Origin: Chania fonticola_B
GTDB lineage: Bacteria > Pseudomonadota > Gammaproteobacteria > Enterobacterales > Enterobacteriaceae
DNA length: 64,000 nucleotides
Assembly (NCBI RefSeq): GCF_048537545.1
Contig: NZ_CP183218.1
Strand: one strand, 5' to 3'
Part shown: positions 8,967 through 16,021 of the stretch, in pieces
Numbering within the stretch: position 1 is the first letter of the stretch
How the letters are laid out: every line of letters starts with the position of its first letter
The notes under the pieces: model-generated
Databases searched by the model: none
What the model was told of the DNA's origin: nothing
Seen by the model: the letters and a program-made list of their open reading frames with translations, nothing else
Made by a program: the position numbers and the translations under genes

Positions 8967-11564
8967 TTACACCGCGGTTTGGAAGATCACACCGTCGGCT
9001 TTTTCCGTGTACTGGGTCAACTGGTCGAAGTTCAGGTAGCGATAGGTATCCGCCGCCGTCTTGTCGACCTGTGCCATATAGGTCTGATACTCATCAGGCG
9101 TAGGCAGACGGCCCAGCAGTGATGCCACTGCCGCCAGCTCTGCGGAAGCCAGATAAACGTTGGCTCCAGTACCCAGACGGTTCGGGAAGTTACGGGTTGA
9201 GGTGGAAACCACGGTCGCACCGTCCGCTACGCGTGCCTGGTTACCCATGCACAGTGAACAGCCAGGGATCTCGATACGCGCCCCGCTCTTGCCAAAGACG
9301 CTGTAGTAGCCTTCTTCAGTCAGTTGCGCTGCGTCCATTTTGGTTGGCGGAGCCACCCACAGACGGGTTGGCAGTTGGCCTTTATGCTGATCCAACAGTT
9401 TACCTGCCGCACGGAAGTGGCCGATGTTGGTCATGCAAGAACCGATAAACACTTCGTCGATCTTGCTGTTGGCCACGTCGGACAGCAGGCGCGCGTCGTC
9501 CGGATCGTTCGGCGCACACAGGATTGGCTCCTTGATATCAGCCAGATCGATTTCGATCACTGCGGCATATTCCGCATCCGCATCGCCTTCCAGCAACTGC
9601 GGATCCGCCAGCCATTTTTCCATCCCCTGAATACGGCGCTCCAGGGTACGGCGATCGCCATAACCTTCGGAGATCATCCACTTCAGCAGCACGATGTTGG
9701 AGCTCAGATATTCGGCAATCGGTGCCTTGTCCAGCTTGATGGTACAACCGGCAGCGGAGCGTTCTGCAGAGGCATCGGTCAGCTCAAACGCCTGTTCGAC
9801 CTTCAGTTCCGGCAGACCTTCGATCTCCAGAATGCGGCCAGAGAAAATGTTCTTCTTACCCTTCTTCTCTACGGTCAACAGGCCCTGCTGGATCGCGTAG
9901 TAAGGAATAGCATGCACCAAATCACGCAAGGTAATACCAGGCTGCATTTTGCCTTTGAAGCGCACCAGCACCGACTCAGGCATATCCAGCGGCATCACGC
10001 CGGTCGCGGCAGCAAAGGCTACCAGACCAGAACCGGCCGGGAAGGAAATGCCGATCGGGAAGCGGGTGTGGGAATCGCCACCGGTACCAACGGTATCCGG
10101 CAGTAACATACGGTTCAGCCAGGAGTGGATCACACCATCACCAGGGCGCAGCGAAACGCCGCCACGGTTCATGATGAAGTCCGGCAGCGTATGGTGAGTC
10201 GTGACGTCTACCGGTTTCGGATACGCGGCGGTATGACAGAACGACTGCATCACCAGATCGGCAGAGAAGCCCAGGCAAGCCAGATCTTTCAGCTCGTCAC
10301 GGGTCATCGGGCCAGTGGTATCTTGTGAACCTACCGAGGTCATTTTAGGTTCGCAGTATTCGCCAGGGCGAACACCAGCAACGCCACAGGCACGGCCCAC
10401 CATTTTCTGCGCCAGCGAGAAGCCCTTGCTGCTAGCCGCTACCGGCTTGGCAATACGGAACACTTCGCTGTGCGGTAGGCCCAGCGCTTCACGCGCCTTG
10501 GTGGTCAGGCCACGGCCGATAATCAGTGGGATGCGGCCACCGGCACGCACTTCATCCAGCAACACATCGGTTTTCAGCTCGAAGCTGGCAACCAGTTCGC
10601 CGGTCTCATGGTTACGCACTTCGCCTTTATACGGGAAGATGTCGATCACATCGCCCATGTTCAGGTTGGAGACGTCCACTTCGATCGGCAACGCGCCTGC
10701 ATCTTCCATGGTGTTAAAGAAGATTGGCGCAATCTTGCCGCCCAGCACCACACCGCCGCCACGCTTGTTCGGCACGTAGGGGATGTCGTCACCCATAAAC
10801 CACAGCACCGAGTTGGTGGCAGATTTACGGGAAGACCCCGTACCGACCACGTCACCGACGTAGGCCAGCGGGAAACCTTTCTTGTTCAGCTCTTCAATCT
10901 GCTTGATTGGGCCAACGCTACCCGGTTGATCCGGGAAAATACCTTCACGTTCGCTTTTGAGCATCGCCAGCGCATGCAGTGGGATATCTGGACGTGACCA
11001 GGCATCTGGAGCGGGTGACAGATCGTCGGTATTGGTTTCGCCAGTCACTTTGAACACGGTCACGGTGATCTTTTCCGCCAACGGTGAGCGTGACAGATAC
11101 CATTCGGCATCGGCCCAGGACTGCATGATTTGTTTGGCGTGTGGGTTACCGGCTTTGGCTTTCTCTTCTACGTCGTAGAAGTTATCAAACATCAGCAGCG
11201 TATGGGAAAGCGCCTTGGCAGCAATCGGTGCCAGCTTTTCGTTATCCAACGCCTCGATCAGCGGATGAATGTTGTAACCGCCCTGCATGGTGCCTAGCAG
11301 TTCAATGGCTTTTTCGGGGGTAACCAGGGGAGAAGTGGCTTCGCCTTTGGCAACGGCTGCCAGAAAACCTGCTTTGACATAGGCGGCTTCGTCGACGCCC
11401 GGTGGTACACGGTTAATCAGCAGGTCTAACAGAAATTCTTCTTCGCCTTTTGGCGGATTTTTTAATGATTCAACCAGCGCTGCCATTTGTGTCGCATCTA
11501 ATGGCTTAGGGACGATGCCCTCTGCAGCACGCTCGGCCACGTGCTTACGGTATTCTTCTAGCAC
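8967..11564 (-). CDS. acnB: aconitate hydratase B
   Basis: This 865-residue bifunctional aconitase / 2-methylisocitrate dehydratase acts in the TCA cycle in the cytoplasm. It is the full length of E. coli AcnB and very similar along its length. It has the N-terminal HEAT-like and swivelling domains first, with the [4Fe-4S] cysteines in the C-terminal half (GSCMTNIGHFRA and PGCSLCMGNQ). The start codon is GTG (MLEEYRKHV), preceded by GAGGAG. AcnB is known in E. coli to bind RNA when it loses its cluster. The long region upstream holds a candidate sRNA and a small ORF. Confidence 0.98.
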   Translation of the reverse strand: MLEEYRKHVAERAAEGIVPKPLDATQMAALVESLKNPPKGEEEFLLDLLINRVPPGVDEAAYVKAGFLAAVAKGEATSPLVTPEKAIELLGTMQGGYNIHPLIEALDNEKLAPIAAKALSHTLLMFDNFYDVEEKAKAGNPHAKQIMQSWADAEWYLSRSPLAEKITVTVFKVTGETNTDDLSPAPDAWSRPDIPLHALAMLKSEREGIFPDQPGSVGPIKQIEELNKKGFPLAYVGDVVGTGSSRKSATNSVLWFMGDDIPYVPNKRGGGVVLGGKIAPIFFNTMEDAGALPIEVDVSNLNMGDVIDIFPYKGEVRNHETGELVASFELKTDVLLDEVRAGGRIPLIIGRGLTTKAREALGLPHSEVFRIAKPVAASSKGFSLAQKMVGRACGVAGVRPGEYCEPKMTSVGSQDTTGPMTRDELKDLACLGFSADLVMQSFCHTAAYPKPVDVTTHHTLPDFIMNRGGVSLRPGDGVIHSWLNRMLLPDTVGTGGDSHTRFPIGISFPAGSGLVAFAAATGVMPLDMPESVLVRFKGKMQPGITLRDLVHAIPYYAIQQGLLTVEKKGKKNIFSGRILEIEGLPELKVEQAFELTDASAERSAAGCTIKLDKAPIAEYLSSNIVLLKWMISEGYGDRRTLERRIQGMEKWLADPQLLEGDADAEYAAVIEIDLADIKEPILCAPNDPDDARLLSDVANSKIDEVFIGSCMTNIGHFRAAGKLLDQHKGQLPTRLWVAPPTKMDAAQLTEEGYYSVFGKSGARIEIPGCSLCMGNQARVADGATVVSTSTRNFPNRLGTGANVYLASAELAAVASLLGRLPTPDEYQTYMAQVDKTAADTYRYLNFDQLTQYTEKADGVIFQTAV

Positions 11565-11928
11565 GACTTTCTCCTCGCTCTCATTGTCATTTATTGTGCC
11601 TGGCGTTTTATATTCAAACCGGGTTTAGCGCACGGCGATATTTGACGGGGCACTGCTGTCGATATCCTGGACTGTAAGTAAGGTACAGTGCCCGGTTCCG
11701 CCCAGCCAGCATATCAGGATTTGAATCGGTTGTTAATTCGTTCACATAAAAGCAACATTAAATCTTTGCTGAATCGTTGACCGCAGCGTAATCGGCTGCA
11801 AAGCAGGCGGGACGGGCTCGGGTTCGATACGGCACAACAGCAATCTCAGCCCAATGAGCACAACATAACGTCCATACTTTTACAATGGTTATCGATAGAG
11901 TTGGGAGAAATTGGCGGGCGTTGGGCAC

Positions 11929-11952
11929 AAAAAAACCGCCATAAAGACGGTT
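11929..11952 (-). terminator. rho-independent terminator upstream of acnB
   Basis: The stem AACCGTC/GGCGGTT (one G-U pair) with a 5-base loop is followed by seven T in the minus direction. No annotated minus-strand gene precedes it until lpd, which has its own terminator, so it implies an unannotated transcript. It may act in both directions, since four T also follow on the plus strand. Confidence 0.75.
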
Positions 11953-12010
11953 CTTTTGTATCCGTACAGTGTTAGCAGGCACCGAACGGATTTCTTACAT
12001 CGTTAAGAAC

Positions 12011-12029
12011 GATACAAGCGCTATCGAGC
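12011..12029. repeat. copy 1 of a 19-bp motif GATACARGCGCTATCGAGC
   Basis: This copy reads A at the variable position and coincides with the predicted 5' end of the candidate sRNA. It differs from copy 2 at 12170 by a single base. An adjacent hairpin ATCGTT/AACGAT lies immediately to its left. Confidence 0.8.
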
Positions 12030-12169
12030 AAGGCCATTGTGCGTAAATTTGGTTAAAAAATCAACCGATCTGATGCAAAAAAACGCTGTTTTATATACTC
12101 TGATTTTGGGTCTGTTCTGCCGGTTTAGCAGCCGGCCATCGGGCTTGAGAACAGTGCTGTAACTACTGC

Positions 12170-12188
12170 GATACAGGCGCTATCGAGC
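12170..12188. repeat. copy 2 of a 19-bp motif GATACARGCGCTATCGAGC
   Basis: This copy lies 159 bp from copy 1 and reads G at the variable position. Its GCGCTATCGAGCGC core, extended by the flanking bases, can fold into an 8-bp stem with an ATCG loop. It lies about 60 bp upstream of the small ORF at 12252. Confidence 0.8.
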
Positions 12189-12251
12189 GCTTGTTCCACT
12201 GGGGCTTTCCCGGTGAAGTCGCGGTGGTCGTGGTTCCACAAGGAACGCGCA

Positions 12252-12374
12252 ATGAAAGGGAGAACACTCATTATCCTGCTCATTGTACTGGGTTCGGTGT
12301 TTGGCGTCAGCAAAGGCGGCTGGTCAGTTTCCGGCAATCAACTGATCTTCAACGTCGTATTCCAGAACAAGTAA
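12252..12374 (+). CDS. candidate 40-residue small membrane or secreted protein
   Basis: This ATG frame of 40 codons has a hydrophobic N-terminal stretch (LIILLIVLGSVFGVS, residues 6-20) after MKGR, then a short polar, aromatic tail ending FQNK. An AAGGAA ribosome-binding site lies upstream at suitable spacing, and a near-perfect terminator follows seven bases after the stop. I do not recognise the protein family. The basic start and hydrophobic core fit either a single membrane helix or a signal peptide with a roughly 20-residue product. Coding status is inferred from the expression signals on both sides. Confidence 0.5.
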   Translation: MKGRTLIILLIVLGSVFGVSKGGWSVSGNQLIFNVVFQNK

Positions 12375-12380
12375 GCTACT

Positions 12381-12407
12381 GGCCGCTCTTTTGAGCGGCC
12401 TTTTATT
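12381..12407 (+). terminator. rho-independent terminator of the small ORF
   Basis: GGCCGCTC and GAGCGGCC form a perfect 8-bp stem with a TTTT loop, followed by TTTTATT on the plus strand. It directly follows the 40-codon frame and implies a real plus-strand transcript here. Confidence 0.9.
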
Positions 12408-12419
12408 GGCATTTATTCC

Positions 12420-12446
12420 AAAAAAACGGCCCCTTTACAGGAGCCG
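12420..12446 (-). terminator. rho-independent terminator of lpd
   Basis: In the lpd direction CGGCTCC pairs with GGGGCCG (one G-U pair) and seven T follow. It ends the pdhR-aceEF-lpd transcription unit. Confidence 0.8.
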
Positions 12447-12472
12447 CTTATCAACCTTACCAACCGCTGAAA

Positions 12473-13897
12473 TTACTTCTTCTTGGCTTTCGGGTTTGGC
12501 AGATCGGTGATGCTGCCTTCGTAGATCTCTGCTGCCAGACCTACGGATTCGTGCAGGGTTGGGTGAGCATGGATAGTCAACGCGATATCTTCTGCGTCAC
12601 AACCCATCTCGATCGCCAGACCGATTTCACCCAACAGCTCGCCGCCGTTGGTGCCGACAATCGCGCCACCAATGATACGGTGCGTTTCTTTGTCGAAGAT
12701 CAGTTTGGTCATACCGTCTGCACAGTCAGAAGCGATAGCACGGCCTGAAGCTGCCCACGGGAAGGTGGACGTTTCGTAGCTGATGCCTTTCTCTTTGGCT
12801 TCTTTCTCGGTCATCCCTACCCATGCCACTTCTGGCTCGGTGTAAGCGATCGATGGGATCACTTTCGGGTCGAAGTAGTGCTTCATACCAGCGATAACTT
12901 CAGCAGCTACGTGGCCTTCATGCACGCCTTTGTGCGCCAGCATCGGTTGACCGACGATGTCACCAATCGCGAAGATGTGCGGCACGTTGGTACGCAGCTG
13001 TTTGTCGACGTGGATAAAGCCACGGTCGTCAACTTCTACACCGGCTTGGCCAGCGTCCAGCAGTTTACCGTTCGGCACACGGCCGATCGCTACCAGCACC
13101 GCGTCGTAACGCTGTGGTTCTGCAGGGGCTTTTTTACCTTCCATCGTGACATATATGCCGTCTTCTTTGGCTTCTACCGCGGTCACTTTGGTTTCCAGCA
13201 TCAGGTTGAACTGCTTGCTGATACGCTTGGTAAAGACTTTAACCACGTCTTTATCTGCAGCCGGGATCACCTGGTCGAACATTTCAACCACGTCGATCTG
13301 TGAACCCAGAGCATGGTATACGGTGCCCATTTCCAGGCCGATGATACCGCCGCCCATCACCAGCATGCGCTCTGGAACGGTTTTCAGCGCCAGTGCATCG
13401 GTGGAATCCCACACGCGTGGATCTTCATGAGGAATAAATGGCAGTTGGATCGGACGGGAGCCTGCGGCGATGATGGCATTGTCGAAGTTGATGGTGGTAG
13501 CACCATTCTCGCCTTCAACCACTAGCGTGTTGGCGCCGGTGAATTTACCCAGGCCGTTGACCACTTTCACTTTGCGGCCTTTAGCCATGCCAGCCAGACC
13601 ACCGGTCAGCTGATTGATGACTTTCTCTTTCCAGACGCGCACTTTGTCGATGTCGGTTTTCGGCTCGCCGAAAACGATGCCGTGTTCGGCCAACGCTTTG
13701 GCTTCTTCGATCACTTTGGCAACGTGCAACAGTGCTTTGGAAGGAATACAGCCCACGTTCAGGCAAACACCGCCCAGAGTGGAGTAACGCTCAACCAGAA
13801 TGGTTTCCAGACCTAAGTCAGCGCAACGAAAAGCAGCAGAGTAACCCGCAGGGCCCGCCCCAAGTACCACGACCTGAGTTTTAATTTCAGTACTCAT
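12473..13897 (-). CDS. lpd: dihydrolipoamide dehydrogenase (E3)
   Basis: This 474-residue FAD-dependent disulfide oxidoreductase reoxidises lipoamide in the pyruvate and 2-oxoglutarate dehydrogenase complexes and the glycine cleavage system. The redox-active pair is in GGVCLNVGCIPSK, the FAD motif is VVLGAGPAGYSA, and the catalytic His-Glu pair is in HAHPTLHES near the C-terminus. Two ATGs are adjacent; I chose the second (13897), matching E. coli length and giving better spacing to the AGAGG site. A 230-bp gap after aceF leaves room for a separate lpd promoter. Confidence 0.98.
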   Translation of the reverse strand: MSTEIKTQVVVLGAGPAGYSAAFRCADLGLETILVERYSTLGGVCLNVGCIPSKALLHVAKVIEEAKALAEHGIVFGEPKTDIDKVRVWKEKVINQLTGGLAGMAKGRKVKVVNGLGKFTGANTLVVEGENGATTINFDNAIIAAGSRPIQLPFIPHEDPRVWDSTDALALKTVPERMLVMGGGIIGLEMGTVYHALGSQIDVVEMFDQVIPAADKDVVKVFTKRISKQFNLMLETKVTAVEAKEDGIYVTMEGKKAPAEPQRYDAVLVAIGRVPNGKLLDAGQAGVEVDDRGFIHVDKQLRTNVPHIFAIGDIVGQPMLAHKGVHEGHVAAEVIAGMKHYFDPKVIPSIAYTEPEVAWVGMTEKEAKEKGISYETSTFPWAASGRAIASDCADGMTKLIFDKETHRIIGGAIVGTNGGELLGEIGLAIEMGCDAEDIALTIHAHPTLHESVGLAAEIYEGSITDLPNPKAKKK

Positions 13898-14100
13898 CAT
13901 GACCTCTTAATTGTTTGTCCGGCGGGTCAGACGTCATTTTTATTGCTAGTCGATCTCATAACGCCCTTCATCCACCGGGACGCATACACCGCGAGCAGTT
14001 TACAGAATTGTTAATAATCTGCAAAGCGTGTTCGAGTGACCCGTGTCCCAACAATTCTGTCGAGTCATGCAAAACCCGACAAAACTGCTACTGAATTACT

Positions 14101-14128
14101 AAGGGCGCAGCATGCTGCGCCCTTTTTT
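14101..14128. terminator. perfect 24-bp palindrome between aceF and lpd
   Basis: The core GGGCGCAGCATGCTGCGCCC, extended by AA and TT on each side, is a perfect palindrome directly after the aceF stop. Six T follow on the plus strand, but in the aceF direction only TTAGTAATT follows. It would therefore slow or partly attenuate aceF read-through rather than stop it cleanly. Related hairpins occur at 51426, 58304 and 41238. Confidence 0.7.
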
Positions 14129-14130
14129 CA

Positions 14131-16008
14131 TTACATCACCAGACGGCGAATGTCGGCCAGCATGTTGTTGATGATGGTGATAAAGCGCGCACCGTCAGCA
14201 CCGTCAATCACACGGTGGTCGAAGGAGAGCGACATTGGCATCATCAGGCGCGGCGTGAACTCTTTACCGTTCCAGACCGGCTCCATCGCAGACTTGGAGA
14301 CACCCAGGATAGCCACTTCCGGCGCGTTAACAATCGGCGCGAAGTGAGTAGTCCCGATACCGCCCAGGCTGGAGATGGTGAAGCAACCGCCCTGCATTTC
14401 GCCTGCGGTCAACTTACCGTCACGCGCTTTTTTGGAGATCGCCATCAGTTCACGGGACAGCTCAGTGATGCTCTTCTTGTTCACATCCTTGAATACCGGA
14501 ACCACCAGGCCATTTGGCGTATCTACCGCCACGCCGATGTTGATGTATTTCTTCAGCGTCAGCTTCTGGCCATCTTCGGACAGTGAGCTGTTGAAGCGTG
14601 GCATCTGCTCCAGGGCAGCGGCAACGGCTTTCATGATGAACACCACCGGGGTGAACTTCACGTCCAGCTTACGCTTGGCAGCTTCGTCGTTCTGCTGCTT
14701 GCGGAACGCTTCCAGATCGGTGATATCGGTTTTGTCGAAGTGAGTCACGTGCGGGATCATCACCCAGTTGCGGCTCAGGTTGGCACCAGAGATTTTCTGG
14801 ATGCGGCCCAGTTCAACTTCTTCGATCTCACCAAACTTGCTGAAGTCCACTTTCGGCCAAGGCAACATGCCTGGCAGGCCACCACCGGTAGCGGCAGGAG
14901 CGGCTTCGGCGCGTTTGACCGCGTCTTTCACGTAAGCCTGAACGTCTTCGCGCAGGATACGGCCTTTACGACCTGTGCCCTTCACTTTTGCCAGGTTAAC
15001 ACCGAACTCACGCGCCAAGCGGCGGATGACTGGGGTCGCGTGAACGTAGGCGTCGTTTTCAGCGAACTCGCCTTTACCGGCGGCGGCGGCAGGTGCAGCC
15101 GCTTTGGCTTCCTGCTTGGCCGGAGCCGGAGCAGCTTCTGCTTTCTGGGCCGGAGCAGCGGCAGGTGCTGGTGCAGCGCCTTCCACTTCGAACACCATGA
15201 TCAGAGAACCGGTTTTCACTTTGTCGCCGGTAGCGATTTTGATTTCTTTCACGGTGCCCGCGAACGGAGCCGGAACTTCCATAGAAGCCTTGTCACCTTC
15301 AACGGTGATCAGTGACTGCTCAGCGGCAACTTTATCGCCCACTTTCACCATCACTTCGGTCACTTCTACTTCGTCGCCGCCAATGTCTGGCACTTCGACG
15401 TTTTTCGCCGCGCTTGCCGCAGGGGCAGCAGCAGGAGCCGCCTGGGTAGCCGCAGCAGCAGGGGCAGCAGAAGCCGCGCCAGCCACTTCGAAGACCATAA
15501 TCAGGGAACCGGTTTTCACTTTGTCACCGGTGTTGATTTTGATCTCTTTCACGGTACCAGCGAACGGTGCAGGCACTTCCATAGAGGCCTTGTCGCCTTC
15601 TACGGTGATCAGAGACTGCTCGGCAGTCACGGTATCGCCAACCTTCACCAGGATCTCGGTGACTTCAACTTCATCAGCCCCGATGTCCGGTACTTCAACG
15701 TCTTTGGCTGCGGCAGCAGCAGGAGCCGCGGCCGGTTTTTCTTCTGCCTTGGCGGCTGGTGCGGCAGCGGCCGCACCTTCTGCTTCAAAGATCATCAGCA
15801 GTTTGCCAGTCTCGGTTTTATCACCGACGGCCACTTTGATCTCTTTGACCACGCCAGCCTGCGGCGAAGGCACTTCCATGGAGGCTTTGTCGCCTTCCAC
15901 GGTGATCAGCGATTGTTCAACTTCAACCTTATCGCCAACCTTCACCAGGATCTCGGTGATTTCAACTTCATCTGCACCGATGTCCGGCACTTTGATTTCG
16001 ATAGACAT
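14131..16008 (-). CDS. aceF: pyruvate dehydrogenase E2 (dihydrolipoamide acetyltransferase)
   Basis: This 625-residue core subunit forms the scaffold of the pyruvate dehydrogenase complex and transfers acetyl groups to CoA. It has three tandem lipoyl domains (about residues 1-75, 105-180 and 205-280), each with the lipoylated lysine in EGDKASMEVP. They are joined by alanine-proline-rich linkers. A peripheral subunit-binding domain (about 325-360) follows, then the catalytic domain with SFDHRVIDGADGARF. The lipoyl repeats are visible as repeated DNA. It lies 13 bp after aceE. Confidence 0.98.
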   Translation of the reverse strand: MSIEIKVPDIGADEVEITEILVKVGDKVEVEQSLITVEGDKASMEVPSPQAGVVKEIKVAVGDKTETGKLLMIFEAEGAAAAAPAAKAEEKPAAAPAAAAAKDVEVPDIGADEVEVTEILVKVGDTVTAEQSLITVEGDKASMEVPAPFAGTVKEIKINTGDKVKTGSLIMVFEVAGAASAAPAAAATQAAPAAAPAASAAKNVEVPDIGGDEVEVTEVMVKVGDKVAAEQSLITVEGDKASMEVPAPFAGTVKEIKIATGDKVKTGSLIMVFEVEGAAPAPAAAPAQKAEAAPAPAKQEAKAAAPAAAAGKGEFAENDAYVHATPVIRRLAREFGVNLAKVKGTGRKGRILREDVQAYVKDAVKRAEAAPAATGGGLPGMLPWPKVDFSKFGEIEEVELGRIQKISGANLSRNWVMIPHVTHFDKTDITDLEAFRKQQNDEAAKRKLDVKFTPVVFIMKAVAAALEQMPRFNSSLSEDGQKLTLKKYINIGVAVDTPNGLVVPVFKDVNKKSITELSRELMAISKKARDGKLTAGEMQGGCFTISSLGGIGTTHFAPIVNAPEVAILGVSKSAMEPVWNGKEFTPRLMMPMSLSFDHRVIDGADGARFITIINNMLADIRRLVM

Positions 16009-16021
16009 TGTTCAGTACCTC

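Larger units (their letters stand above)
11929..12029 (-). ncRNA. candidate intergenic small RNA
   Basis: Reading the minus strand, a sigma-70-like promoter is seen: TTGATT (12059-12064), a 17-bp spacer, then CACAAT (12036-12041). About 100 nt downstream lies a canonical rho-independent terminator (AACCGTC/GGCGGTT stem at 11934-11952, then seven T). No protein frame with a ribosome-binding site lies between. An independent short transcript is therefore plausible. The promoter match is only 4 of 6 at each box, so the 5' end is uncertain. It could instead be the tail of a longer leader. Confidence 0.35.
11565..12251. promoter_or_regulatory. acnB-lpd intergenic region, left part
   Basis: There are 687 bp without an annotated protein gene. 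It holds the acnB promoter (reverse strand), a minus-strand terminator at 11929-11952, a possible sRNA ending there, and two copies of a 19-bp motif at 12011 and 12170. The E. coli gene yacH, which occupies the same interval, is absent. The longest open frames here show no recognisable protein. Confidence 0.6.

Noticed and set aside
9324..10106. A 260-codon plus-strand frame
   Set aside because: It lies antisense within acnB and has no recognisable protein features.
11758..11982. A 74-codon minus-strand frame upstream of acnB
   Set aside because: It runs straight through a rho-independent terminator and has no ribosome-binding site or family resemblance.
14131..16008. Long internal DNA repeats suggesting a tandem duplication or repeat element
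   Set aside because: They correspond to the three lipoyl domains of AceF, the normal number for this protein in enterobacteria.
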